DNA from: Bacteroidota bacterium
GTDB lineage: Bacteria; Bacteroidota; Bacteroidia; Bacteroidales; VadinHA17
Reading direction: 5' to 3'
Length of the DNA: 63,095 nt
NCBI GenBank assembly: GCA_003250475.1
Contig: QKGI01000008.1
Location: 1-63,095, forward strand
Under the pieces are notes generated by a model. That model saw only the letters and a program-made list of their open reading frames with translations. It was not told the DNA's origin and made no database searches. This document shows, piece by piece, positions 54,815 to 63,095 of this stretch (position 1 is its first letter; each line of letters opens with the position of its first letter). The position numbers were made by a program, and so were the translations under genes.

Positions 54815-55576
54815 TTAACTTCCCTTCCCGTCCCTGTGATATTTGCGGCTTCTTATCAGTATATTGGCAGTAGCTGCCAGTATAACGACCTCCCCGGCAA
54901 TGAAAAGCATCCATCTGTAGTGATCCGGGACATAGCTCGTTATCATAGAGGTAAATCGTTCCCCGGCTTCGTTCCCGGCATTTCGTGAGAGGATACCGCT
55001 TTCTATGATCAGCCTGGTGTAATCAACAAGGTATGTATAAAGAATCACAAGTGCTCCTCCCAGGATGAGTATCCAGTCTGAGATACCCGCTTTGACATAG
55101 TAACCTTTTTCCTGCCTGCCTATCAGCAGCAGGGCCATCAATAGCATCGTAACGGAATTTACTGCAGGGGCAAGTACCGGACCCAGCCATGATACCGGTA
55201 TCAGGAACAGGAGATCCCAGGTCAGGAGTGTGGCAGGCCAGCCTATCAGCAGCTTCAGGGCTACATAATAAGATATATCCCAGATACCGAAAGCAAAAAG
55301 AGCGTAAAACAGTCTCTGAAGACTGTTTCTTCCAGTGATGATACCAATGGCTGCAAGCATCACCAGGGTGGCAATTTCTCTTATCCATTCAATGGTAACA
55401 AGCTCATGGGACATCAGTTTCAGCGGGAATCCAAACCCGCCGGGATAATAGAGCTCCCTGATATAGACTACCACTATGCCCTCAAGAAATCCCATGGCTA
55501 TGGCAAAGACAGCCAGCCAGAAGAATCTGAACCGCCATGTCAGATATGAGTTTTTCATCTTAATGTCTTTTGACAT
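54815..55576 (-). CDS. Multi-pass membrane protein of unknown function
   Basis: The 253-residue protein has about seven hydrophobic helices (for example FFWLAVFAIAMGFLEGIVVVYI and LLTWDLLFLIPVSWLGPVLAP). I do not recognise the family. It has conserved-looking polar residues in helices (WDISYY, TWDL), suggesting a membrane enzyme or transporter. Start ATG 55576, with a second ATG 18 bases inside. It begins 6 bases after the 5-alpha-reductase-like gene ends and belongs to its operon. Confidence 0.62.
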   Translation of the reverse strand: MSKDIKMKNSYLTWRFRFFWLAVFAIAMGFLEGIVVVYIRELYYPGGFGFPLKLMSHELVTIEWIREIATLVMLAAIGIITGRNSLQRLFYALFAFGIWDISYYVALKLLIGWPATLLTWDLLFLIPVSWLGPVLAPAVNSVTMLLMALLLIGRQEKGYYVKAGISDWILILGGALVILYTYLVDYTRLIIESGILSRNAGNEAGERFTSMITSYVPDHYRWMLFIAGEVVILAATANILIRSRKYHRDGKGS

Positions 55577-55582
55577 GACAAA

Positions 55583-56347
55583 TTACAAAATATAAGGAAA
55601 AACAGCTTTCCTTTCTGCCGGATAATCTGTAAAATGATTCCTGTACCACCTGTGGTGAGATAGTGCCCTCGGGACCAGGTTGCAGAAAGTCCATATGAAA
55701 AATGAAAGTGCCGGAAGAGACCAGCATAGCAGGGCATAACCTCCCCATTCCAGTATCTCCCCGAAGAAATTCGGGCAGGAGACCTTTTCAAAGAGGCCGC
55801 CACGAGGGATCTGGTAACCGTTTTGTTTCCTGTTTCTTCTCAGGTGGATCAGTTTTTCATCAGATGTCAGGTTTATCATCATACCCGTAACGAAAACTGC
55901 AAGGCCGGCAATAAATCTCGGGTCTGCAAGCCAGTCATTTGTGAAATGAGTGTGCAGCGATCCTGTGTAATACCCGAGGAACCCGGCGTTCATGAAGTTG
56001 AAAAAGACAGCCATAAGAGCAATAGCCAGGGGCATCTCCTTTCCTGTTGTTCTTATCCTCATTGGATAAACTACTGCTCTGTTGGTGTAATGAAGGAGGT
56101 AGAGCAGCGTCACAACCCAGACAGTCGCAGTCTTCGGAGCGTCACCCGTGATGACAAGCACGAGAAATATTAATGGGGCGGGTATCTCCATCATGAACCA
56201 GCCCAGCCTGTCAGGTACGGTCAGTCCCCACGTTCTTTTCGAATGCCTTCCATATGGGGCGGTAACAAAGAGGAGGGCAATGAAAACGATCACCGCAACG
56301 GCCATCCAGATCCAAACCATCAGATCAAAGGTCTGTTTTTCCATCAT
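55583..56347 (-). CDS. 3-oxo-5-alpha-steroid 4-dehydrogenase (SRD5A)-family protein
   Basis: The 254-residue membrane protein closely resembles animal SRD5A1. Shared features include NRAVVYPMRI, DWLADPRFIAG, MMINLTSDEKL, GYQIPRGGLFEKVSCPNFFGE, EWGGYALL and the final HHRWYRNHF, each with near-identical positions in the human enzyme. It has about six or seven transmembrane helices. Such enzymes reduce the 4,5 double bond of 3-oxo-delta4 steroids with NADPH. Gut Bacteroidota use a homologue in bile acid transformation. Overlaps the upstream dehydrogenase by four bases. The native substrate here is unknown. Confidence 0.87.
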   Translation of the reverse strand: MMEKQTFDLMVWIWMAVAVIVFIALLFVTAPYGRHSKRTWGLTVPDRLGWFMMEIPAPLIFLVLVITGDAPKTATVWVVTLLYLLHYTNRAVVYPMRIRTTGKEMPLAIALMAVFFNFMNAGFLGYYTGSLHTHFTNDWLADPRFIAGLAVFVTGMMINLTSDEKLIHLRRNRKQNGYQIPRGGLFEKVSCPNFFGEILEWGGYALLCWSLPALSFFIWTFCNLVPRALSHHRWYRNHFTDYPAERKAVFPYIL

Positions 56348-57321
56348 ATGTAATTATTATCTTTAAACCACCTGAGGGTATCTTCCATTGTTGATTCGAA
56401 GGGACGGGCTCTGAACCCCAGCCTGTCAGCGGCCCTGGCGGATGATATGTTCCTGTGACTCTCCTCCAGGGTCTCCAGTGACATCGACGTATAGAGCGGT
56501 ACACTCCCTGTAAAAGTTGCATGTATGTTAAGGAAGAAGGCTCCGATGCGCGCCAGCCACCATGGAAAAGTGAGGGCGGGTGCCTTGTGTCCGCCATGTT
56601 TGTTAATAGTGTCAGCCATCTCTTTCAGACCCTTCCAGCTGCCTGATAAGAGATAGCATTCTCCCGGCACTCCATTATCAATGGCATTGATTGCGGCTGA
56701 ACATACATCCCTCACGTCCACCCAGTCGTAACCACCGGGGATCAAACCGGGATTCTGTCCTTTATAGAACCTGATAATGGCATTTCCCAGGAAAGATGGT
56801 TTAAAATCGTTGGGGCCGATAATAGCGGTGGGGTTAAGCACGACGACATCCATTTCCGGAGTGGAGCCTTCCAGCATCATCTTCTGTCCCAAAGCTTTTG
56901 ACCTGTTATACGAAACCCTGCTGTTAAGGTCTGGTTCACGGTCCTCATTCAGTACCTGGTCATAAGGTTTCTGGTTGAAAGCATGAATTGAACTGAAATG
57001 GATAATCTTTCTGACACCCTCTTCTTTTGCTGCTCTCAAGAGGTTCTGACAGCTCCCGGTATTTAATGAATAGCATCTCTCGTCTCTCTTCCGGATACTG
57101 ATGCAGGCAGCAAGATTGAAAACAATGGCGCATCCTTCACATAGCCTCCTGAGATCCGCCTCCGAAGTGATATCCCCTTTTATCAGTTCAATATCGAGAT
57201 CTTCAAGTCCTTTGACACTTTCATGAATAAGAGCCTTAACCGGGTATCCATGTTCAAGGAGCATCCGGCAAAGGTTTGTGCCAACATGTCCGGAGGCACC
57301 TGTTACAGCAACTTTTACCAT
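56344..57321 (-). CDS. Extended short-chain dehydrogenase (3-beta-HSD/dihydroflavonol reductase-like)
   Basis: The 325-residue protein starts at ATG 57321 (a TTG 18 bases upstream is unlikely). It has the NAD(P) loop TGASGHVG and catalytic YNRSK (Tyr-x3-Lys). It belongs to the extended SDR group with 3-beta-hydroxysteroid dehydrogenase, dihydroflavonol reductase and UDP-sugar epimerases. Its overlap (56344-56347) with the SRD5A-like gene suggests oxidation or reduction at C3 of a steroid or terpenoid, but other substrates are possible. Confidence 0.8.
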   Translation of the reverse strand: MVKVAVTGASGHVGTNLCRMLLEHGYPVKALIHESVKGLEDLDIELIKGDITSEADLRRLCEGCAIVFNLAACISIRKRDERCYSLNTGSCQNLLRAAKEEGVRKIIHFSSIHAFNQKPYDQVLNEDREPDLNSRVSYNRSKALGQKMMLEGSTPEMDVVVLNPTAIIGPNDFKPSFLGNAIIRFYKGQNPGLIPGGYDWVDVRDVCSAAINAIDNGVPGECYLLSGSWKGLKEMADTINKHGGHKAPALTFPWWLARIGAFFLNIHATFTGSVPLYTSMSLETLEESHRNISSARAADRLGFRARPFESTMEDTLRWFKDNNYI

Positions 57322-57336
57322 AATCTGAAATTCAAC

Positions 57337-57344
57337 CAAAAATA
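57337..57344 (-). promoter_or_regulatory. Putative -7 element of the SDR/SRD5A operon
   Basis: On the minus strand it reads TATTTTTG, matching TAnnTTTG. It lies 16 bases before the ATG at 57321, implying a very short leader. No -33 TTG at the right distance was found. The rest of 57345-57485 is AT-rich and without genes. Confidence 0.3.
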
Positions 57345-57485
57345 ATTATCATTTTGATATTTAAAAGAAAAATTACCAACAGCATAAGTACCGATGATCA
57401 CCAGGAGCGTCGTCAAAATAAATCAGCATTGCGGGCCATTCATTAATACTGTTCAGGCTTTCATAAAAAAGAAGAGTACAGGGCC

Positions 57486-58034
57486 TCAGAGAATAAATGG
57501 AATAAGTCTCCTGGTCGTGGTCATATATTTCCTGTAACTATCGCCGAAGTATTCCAGGCATTCGCGCTCATCCCTGATGGCTGTAATCAGAAGCATTAAT
57601 GATGATAATACAGCAACAGCGAAGGTTATAAGCCCCGGTTGTTTGAACCAGATTCCCCAGGTAAGGAACAGGAGGGAGGAATAGAGCGGATGCCTTATAT
57701 ACCTGAAGATCCCCCTTGTCACCAGTACAGTGGTCTTCTCAAACCGGAAGAGCTTCTCATCGACCCTGACAACCCCCGGTTTCCGTGCTTTTCTTAGTCG
57801 AACCGTCCCCTCAATGACAAACCATAGTGAGATCACCAACAGCAGCCAGGATATGACCTGGTGAACAGAAAACGGATCCTTAAACCATACTCCTGTATTA
57901 AGCACGAACAAAATGATTATGCACTCCCAGCTGAAAAAACGTGTAAAGCCGTGACTCTTAGGTTCAAAGAGACACTGCCTGGAGACATATATGACCGGCA
58001 CACTTAAAGCAATAAACAGGATTACTTTATCCAT
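57486..58034 (-). CDS. Isoprenylcysteine carboxyl methyltransferase-like membrane protein
   Basis: The 182-residue protein has four or five hydrophobic helices and the C-terminal signature of the PEMT/ICMT membrane methyltransferase family: FRYIRHPLYSSLLFLTWG, then RDERECLEYFGDSYRKYM. These enzymes use S-adenosylmethionine to methylate lipids or isoprenyl groups. Its start overlaps the GH95 gene by 13 bases, so it is translated with it, an odd pairing. The substrate is unknown. Confidence 0.82.
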   Translation of the reverse strand: MDKVILFIALSVPVIYVSRQCLFEPKSHGFTRFFSWECIIILFVLNTGVWFKDPFSVHQVISWLLLVISLWFVIEGTVRLRKARKPGVVRVDEKLFRFEKTTVLVTRGIFRYIRHPLYSSLLFLTWGIWFKQPGLITFAVAVLSSLMLLITAIRDERECLEYFGDSYRKYMTTTRRLIPFIL

Positions 58035-60400
58035 TTCAGCTCGCTGTTAAAATAATATGTCATGTTCTTAACCGTTGCCATCGATATTGCTTTGTCCAGG
58101 CAGACAAGATTCAGCGGTGATCCTGAGAGTGATTTTACACTTATGGATGATGCTTTTCCCTCTTTCCACTCAACACCTACTTCAAAATCTCCCCTGGCTT
58201 TTAGTCCTGAGACTTTACCTTCGGGCCAGGCCTCAGGCAGGGCTGGAAGTATATTTACTACTCCGTTATGGCTTTGCAGCAGCATCTCCGCTATCCCTGC
58301 CGTGCCACCGAAGTTCCCGTCTATCTGGAACGGCGGGTGGTTATCAAAAAGATTGGGCAGGGTCGATCTCTCCAGCAGCTGCCTGAGGTGTCTGAAGCTC
58401 TCCTCACCGTCATACAGCCGGGCATAGAAATTTATTATCCATGCCCTGCTCCATCCTGTATGTCCTCCGCCATTTTCGAGGCGTCTTTCAAGTGTCCTGC
58501 GGGCTGCTGCATAAAGGGCAGGAGTGTCCCTGGTGATCTGCGTGCCCGGGTATAGTGCAAAAAGATGGGACATATGCCTGTGGCCAGGCTCAGCCTCCCT
58601 GTACTCTTTAACCCACTCCATTATGGTACCGTTTGATGCAATCCTGTCGGGATACAGCCTGTCAATTGTCAGCTGCAGACTGTCAGCCCACTGCCCGTCA
58701 GTATGCAGGATACGGGCAGCTTTCTGACAGTTGCCGAGCACCTCCCTTATTATCTGGTTATCCATTGCCGGTGCATAGGTAAGCTTAAACTCCCTGCCTG
58801 TGGCCGGGTCGATATAGCTGTTCTCAGGCGAGTAGGAGGGGACGGTTACCAGCCTGCCGTTACCATCGTCAACAAGGAAGGTCAGGATGAACTCTGCAGC
58901 ACCTTTCATAACCGGGTAAGCCCTGTCACGCAGGTATGCAGTATCACATGTAAACGCGTAGTGCTCCCACAGGGGTAGAGTCATCCAAGGGCCTCCCATC
59001 GGGAACATCCCCCAGTAAACGCCGTCAAGCACTGCCGTCTTGCCGAAGACATCAGTTGTGTGATGCATTGTCCACCCCTTCGCACCATATGTCTCTCTTG
59101 CAGTGACACTACCGGGAACGGTTATCTCCTCCATGAAACGTGTCAACGGCTCTGCTGTCTCTCCAAGATTGCATACCTCGGCAGGCCAGTAATTCATCTG
59201 CAGGTTTATGTTGGTATGATAATCTGAGTTCCAGGGAGCTTCCATGTCTTTGTTCCACATACCCTGCAGGTTGGCAGGGAGCCGGGCAGGGCAGCGTGAT
59301 GACCCCATCAACAGGTAACGTCCATACTGAAAGTAAGTGACTATCAGATCCGGATCATCGCCGCCAGCCTGAAATCTTCTCAGTCTTTCATCTGTTGGTA
59401 TTGTATCCGGAACGTTACCGTTACCCAGGGAAAGCGTCACCCGGTCGAACAGAGCCGAATGCTCCTCTATATGCGTCTTTCGCAGCAGCTTAAGCGACTT
59501 CCACGAGGCTGCGCTGATGGCTTCCGCACACAGCCTTCGCGGGTCAATGCTCCTGTCAAAGTTGAGAAGATCTATGTTATAGTCAGTGTGCGCATCAAAG
59601 AACAGTGTCATCTCAGTCCCCCCGGAATAATGTAATGTACCATCACCGGCTGCCAGGGTGCCGTCACAGCTGGCTACCATCAGCGAAGCGAAGAACCTCA
59701 TGTGATCTCCTGAAGGGCCTTTTTCATGATCCTCCCTGTCATATACCTGGCCTTCCATGTCAATCCTGTTCTCAGAGACAGTGACCGTTGCATCCTGCGG
59801 CCTGGAGAGTGATATGTCCATGTCGAGACCGCCTTTCTTCTCTGACTTCATGGAGATAACCATCAGGTCATCCGGGGAGGAGACGAAGATCTGATATGAG
59901 ACCTTTTTATGATCTCTTTCAAAACTCACTGAGGCTATGCCTGTCTGCAGGTCCAGCTCCCTGCGGTAGTTGGTCAGCCGGCCCGTGGTATCTTTAAATT
60001 CAAAAAAGATATCTCCCAGTGTCTGGTACGACCTTGTCTTGCCGGGTATACCTGCCAGGTTCTTTTCTGCAAGGTCATAGGCCTCCGGGATCTCGCCGTC
60101 AAGGATCAGTTTTCTTATCCGGTGAAGGTTTGCGAGCGCCCCGGGGTTGTTGTTTGCAATGCTCATACCACCCCAGAGTGACTCCTCATTCACCTGCAGC
60201 CTCTCTGTTGCCGGGTTGCCGAATATCATGCCACCCAGGCGGCCGTTACCTACAGGAAGGGCCTCAGTCCACTCTTTTGCCGGCTTATCGTACCAGAGGA
60301 GCTGCCCTCGCGGTTGCCTTTCAGAGCTCCCGCATCCTTCAATGACGAGGAGCATCAAAGTAACAATGGCTACTATTCTTGTCTTGCGGGTTATGAACAT
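58022..60400 (-). CDS. GH95 alpha-L-fucosidase-like lipoprotein
   Basis: The 792-residue protein has a lipoprotein signal (VIEGC, Cys23) and the GH95 architecture. An N-terminal beta domain begins LLWYDKPAKEWTEALPVGNGRLGGMIFGNP. A helical barrel then contains WNSDYHTNINLQMNYWPAEVCNL (catalytic region), followed by SHLFALYPG and FQIDGNFGGTAGIAEMLLQS. It should cleave alpha-1,2-fucosyl (or galactosyl) residues from mucin or plant glycans. It lies one base after the gene at 60402. Confidence 0.92.
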   Translation of the reverse strand: MFITRKTRIVAIVTLMLLVIEGCGSSERQPRGQLLWYDKPAKEWTEALPVGNGRLGGMIFGNPATERLQVNEESLWGGMSIANNNPGALANLHRIRKLILDGEIPEAYDLAEKNLAGIPGKTRSYQTLGDIFFEFKDTTGRLTNYRRELDLQTGIASVSFERDHKKVSYQIFVSSPDDLMVISMKSEKKGGLDMDISLSRPQDATVTVSENRIDMEGQVYDREDHEKGPSGDHMRFFASLMVASCDGTLAAGDGTLHYSGGTEMTLFFDAHTDYNIDLLNFDRSIDPRRLCAEAISAASWKSLKLLRKTHIEEHSALFDRVTLSLGNGNVPDTIPTDERLRRFQAGGDDPDLIVTYFQYGRYLLMGSSRCPARLPANLQGMWNKDMEAPWNSDYHTNINLQMNYWPAEVCNLGETAEPLTRFMEEITVPGSVTARETYGAKGWTMHHTTDVFGKTAVLDGVYWGMFPMGGPWMTLPLWEHYAFTCDTAYLRDRAYPVMKGAAEFILTFLVDDGNGRLVTVPSYSPENSYIDPATGREFKLTYAPAMDNQIIREVLGNCQKAARILHTDGQWADSLQLTIDRLYPDRIASNGTIMEWVKEYREAEPGHRHMSHLFALYPGTQITRDTPALYAAARRTLERRLENGGGHTGWSRAWIINFYARLYDGEESFRHLRQLLERSTLPNLFDNHPPFQIDGNFGGTAGIAEMLLQSHNGVVNILPALPEAWPEGKVSGLKARGDFEVGVEWKEGKASSISVKSLSGSPLNLVCLDKAISMATVKNMTYYFNSELKWIK

Positions 60401-60401
60401 A

Positions 60402-61262
60402 TCACTTTATTTTTCTGTTCGCTTCCAGCTTCTCAAACTTCAGGCTCTCGATAGGCGTGAATGTGTTATCGGCACGTTCGGCAAAGTGTATGCTGCTGCA
60501 TGTGCCCTTGAACAGTATCCTGACAGTGTTCTCAACGTTCTCCCTGATGGGTTCCATGATCCAGGCGAACTCCTCAGGTCCGCTTTCAAGAGAGCGTTCT
60601 GTCTGCAACCTGATCTCCTCCTTGAGTTTTTCTGCCCTCCCTGCCATGTCAGGACTTGTCATCCATCTTTTACCTGTCAGTGCATGCTGCCGCCTGTATT
60701 CAAGAGTCTCAAAAAACTCCCATTCCAGCTTCCTGTTACCAAAAGAGAGGAACCTGGGGTTTATATTTGCTACTACAAGCTCGTCGGTCTCAGGGATATA
60801 TTTGAATCTCAGTTCTTTCATATCTATACCGTACTTTGCCTTTAGTGAGACACTGAGGCTCCCAAGGAACTTGATCTCCTTGTCGTCGAGCTGTTCATGC
60901 CTGTTGACGGTCCGTTTGAAGCTGGTGTCAATCTCGAAGAGGTTAAGCTCCAGGATGCTCTTTATCTGTGTTACCTGGAAATGTCTCTCCTTTAGAAATG
61001 CGTTTTCCTCAGCAAGTTTCTCGTTAATTGTGGCCAGCCTCTGGTTCTTCTCCTCAAGGCCGGAGACATTATCCTCGAACTTCGATACCTTCACATGCAG
61101 TTCGATAAGCTGTTGAATGCCGAAGATGATCATTCCTGCTGCCAGAAAGGCGGCTCCCCATATCAGGACCTTGTTGGCCAGGAGGATAATGGCCACGACC
61201 AGGATGACGATGACCAGCAGGTGGCGCTTAAGGGTGGTTATATTGAATATTGATCTCTTCAT
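60402..61262 (-). CDS. Membrane-anchored coiled-coil protein of unknown function
   Basis: The 286-residue protein has two N-terminal hydrophobic segments (about 13-50), a coiled coil (about 55-95), and a soluble C-terminal domain ending in EKLEANRKIK. I do not recognise the family. It may be an inner-membrane scaffold with a cytoplasmic or periplasmic domain. It is one base from the GH95 gene and so likely co-transcribed, but a role in glycan use is not evident. Confidence 0.6.
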   Translation of the reverse strand: MKRSIFNITTLKRHLLVIVILVVAIILLANKVLIWGAAFLAAGMIIFGIQQLIELHVKVSKFEDNVSGLEEKNQRLATINEKLAEENAFLKERHFQVTQIKSILELNLFEIDTSFKRTVNRHEQLDDKEIKFLGSLSVSLKAKYGIDMKELRFKYIPETDELVVANINPRFLSFGNRKLEWEFFETLEYRRQHALTGKRWMTSPDMAGRAEKLKEEIRLQTERSLESGPEEFAWIMEPIRENVENTVRILFKGTCSSIHFAERADNTFTPIESLKFEKLEANRKIK

Positions 61263-61346
61263 TATTTCTTTTGTATAGTAGTAATTTTATTCTCTGGAAT
61301 ATACCTGCCTGGGTCAGGGTTGCACGGTAACTGTTATCATATCTGT

Positions 61347-63092
61347 TCAATGATTCTCATTAAAACCCTTATAGAATCCGCTGAAAAATGCCCTGGCATT
61401 TGAGCCCAGCGACTGGTTTCTGTAACCGCCTTCCTGTGCAACGAGGGTTGGCAGTCTCAGTCTGCCTATCATGGCTCCGTTGGCTTCGAAGTCAGCAGGA
61501 ATAAAGCTCCATGTACCTGTAGGGTCACCCTTTGCAGGATCGAGCCCCAGCGCAACGATCAGATAGTCTGGTTTAAAGTCCCGGGTTATTTTCAGGGCTC
61601 TCCTGAGAGTCTTCCTGTACTGCTCGGCTGTCAGCTGCTCGGGTAGAGGGAAGTTATAATTATAACCCAGCCCGTCTCCCTCACCTTTTTCCTCTTCGAA
61701 ACCAGAAAAATAGGGATAGGCAAAAGAGGGATGTCCGTGTATTGAGATGGTAAGGACGTCTTTTCTCCTGTAGAATATGTTTTGCTGTCCGTTACCATGA
61801 TGATAATCAATATCAAGAATTGCCACTTTCCCGCTCCTGCTCAGATGATGGGCAGCTATTGCACAATTGTTAAAATAGCAGAAACCTCCGAATACAGATC
61901 TTTCTGTATGATGTCCGGGAGGACGTGTAAGCACGTATGCATACCTTGTCCCTGCAAGCAGCTCGTCGGCAGCACTCATGATGCAGTTGACACCCCAGCG
62001 TGCTGCCAGGAAGGCATCCTGGTTCAACGGCGTGAAGGTGTCAAAACAGTAATACCCGGCACGTACAGAAAGTTCCTTGGGTGCGCGTGAAGCATACCGG
62101 ATTGGGAACACGTACGGGTACACCGATTTTCCTTTTGGGATGTTACGGCATACCTTCCTGAAGTAGGCGAAGTAATTGTGGTCATGAACATCCAGGATAT
62201 GTCTGTCAGGATACTCCCTGATCTTACCCTGCCTGAAGAGTCCACTTTTGTCAAGCTCCTTCATGATGCTTCTGACCCTGACAGGTGACTCCACATAACC
62301 ACGCTCCCTGATGTGATGGATCGAATGCCGGTCATTGACGACAAGCCATATTTTCTTTTTCTCAGGCAGTTCGGCATTCACTGACGGTTGTATCTTTCTT
62401 CGCGTATAACGTGGAGCTCTTAAAACAACAGGATCATCGACAAAACTGTTTATGACCATATTATTGTACTTCTTGCCTGAATAATCACCGTACTTCCTTT
62501 CCAGTACAGCCTTGACTATTCTGCGGGCATAAATCCGTGACAGGGGTTTGTTCAACCCGAGATCGTCAAAAACAAGGTAAGGAGGACAGTCATCATCGGG
62601 ATATACCGGTGTTGCATACAGATTATTATCAAGGGGTCTCGCTCCGAAACGTTCATAGAAGGCCAGTCTCTTACGGTTCTGCTGCAACGTTGCCGGATCA
62701 GCACATAGAGCAGGATCATCAGGCAGGCATTCAAAGAAAAGGCCGATGGCGCCAAGAGAGACAGCCTCCTCCCTGACACGGTCATAAAGGGCGCCGCCAA
62801 GTCCGGAGGAGGGGTTATCAGGCGATGAGGCTATATAGTCAAGGTAGCAGAACCTCACGTCAGGCATGTAGAGGAGGATCGCAAAAGCCCTGACCGACTC
62901 ATGGATGTCTTCGGAAATAAAGAGGGTTGTCTGGTATCTGTACTTCAAAGGGTCGGTAAGCTGAGAATCAATCTCTTCTATCTTCTTCTCGGAGATCATC
63001 GGGAATTGTTTCCTGATGATCTCCTTGACAGCCTCAATCTTTTTCAGGTTGGACTCAAGGTAGGGATTGGTGATTTTCCTGATCCTTAACAT
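61347..63092 (-). CDS. GNAT acetyltransferase-like domain fused to a histone-deacetylase-family domain
   Basis: The 581-residue protein joins two opposing enzyme types. Residues 1 to about 165 look like a GNAT domain (ILLYMPDVRFCYLDYIASSP, then SSGLGGALYDRV for acetyl-CoA, and RLAFYERFGARPL). Residues about 245-575 are a class II-like deacetylase: RPPGHH (His394, His395), LDIDYHHGNG with zinc ligands Asp429 and His431, GLDPAKGDP with Asp518, and GGYRNQS with Tyr557. All catalytic residues are present. Relatives of the second domain remove acetyl groups from polyamines or protein lysines. The ATG lies three bases from the window edge; a longer start outside is possible. Confidence 0.85.
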   Translation of the reverse strand: MLRIRKITNPYLESNLKKIEAVKEIIRKQFPMISEKKIEEIDSQLTDPLKYRYQTTLFISEDIHESVRAFAILLYMPDVRFCYLDYIASSPDNPSSGLGGALYDRVREEAVSLGAIGLFFECLPDDPALCADPATLQQNRKRLAFYERFGARPLDNNLYATPVYPDDDCPPYLVFDDLGLNKPLSRIYARRIVKAVLERKYGDYSGKKYNNMVINSFVDDPVVLRAPRYTRRKIQPSVNAELPEKKKIWLVVNDRHSIHHIRERGYVESPVRVRSIMKELDKSGLFRQGKIREYPDRHILDVHDHNYFAYFRKVCRNIPKGKSVYPYVFPIRYASRAPKELSVRAGYYCFDTFTPLNQDAFLAARWGVNCIMSAADELLAGTRYAYVLTRPPGHHTERSVFGGFCYFNNCAIAAHHLSRSGKVAILDIDYHHGNGQQNIFYRRKDVLTISIHGHPSFAYPYFSGFEEEKGEGDGLGYNYNFPLPEQLTAEQYRKTLRRALKITRDFKPDYLIVALGLDPAKGDPTGTWSFIPADFEANGAMIGRLRLPTLVAQEGGYRNQSLGSNARAFFSGFYKGFNENH

Positions 63093-63095
63093 AAT

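Noticed and set aside
1-63095. CRISPR arrays, tRNA or rRNA genes, insertion sequences
   Set aside because: I scanned the intergenic gaps, which are mostly under 150 bases, and saw no regular spaced repeats, no tRNA T-loop-like sequence and no transposase frame.

Overview
The window looks like a compact chromosomal segment of an anaerobic member of the Bacteroidota, probably Bacteroidales or Marinilabiliales type. The evidence is a secreted protein with a gliding-motility/type IX secretion C-terminal domain, DUF3078 and DUF4197 proteins, a TamB-like giant, an ExbB-ExbD-TonB operon, several lipoproteins, glycoside hydrolases GH2 and GH95, and several gene starts preceded by the Bacteroidota promoter element TAnnTTTG rather than a strong Shine-Dalgarno. 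Rubredoxin, citrate lyase and the tail of a sodium-pumping decarboxylase fit a fermentative anaerobe. I see no tRNA, rRNA, insertion sequence, phage gene or CRISPR array.

Layout. 1-6.5 kb: end of a Na+-decarboxylase beta subunit, a fused citrate lyase gamma-beta gene, citrate lyase alpha, rubredoxin, dipeptidase PepD (minus), an isocitrate/isopropylmalate dehydrogenase family enzyme and an HD-like protein, closed by a perfect hairpin. 6.6-16.4 kb: GH2 enzyme, acyl-CoA synthetase, SPOR lipoprotein, PurA, an exported protein of unknown function, a Fur-family regulator and a RelA/SpoT enzyme. 16.4-27.1 kb: a type IX secretion cargo overlapping two M16 peptidases, a CLC channel with CBS domains, GlyA, a lone receiver domain, a TSUP transporter and the TonB system. 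27.2-41.5 kb: TamB-like protein, TsaD, ketopantoate-reductase-like protein, thioesterase, J-domain membrane protein, ZIP transporter, nucleoside transporter plus Upp, and small envelope proteins. 41.6-48.7 kb: a probable amino-sugar operon (NagA, ROK, MFS, SIS, a UroD/MtaA-like methyltransferase, a patatin) and a PrsW-type protease. 48.7-63.1 kb: a serine hydrolase, then the most unusual parts of the window.

The strongest candidate for an undescribed system is the plus-strand cluster 50688-54800. It encodes an octopine/opine dehydrogenase-family enzyme, a protein with an N-terminal cobalamin-binding domain joined to a glutamate-mutase-like C-terminal part, and an asparagine-synthetase-like ligase that has lost its glutaminase cysteine. 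The last two genes overlap, and the cluster is preceded by about 400 bases of non-coding DNA containing hairpins. Together they suggest an unknown cobalamin-dependent amino-acid rearrangement coupled to reductive N-alkylation and ATP-dependent amide or lactam formation.

Two other notable loci follow. A three-gene operon (57321-54815) has a close relative of animal steroid 5-alpha-reductases next to a 3-beta-HSD-like short-chain dehydrogenase. A 581-residue protein (63092-61347) joins a GNAT acetyltransferase-like domain to a complete histone-deacetylase-family domain.
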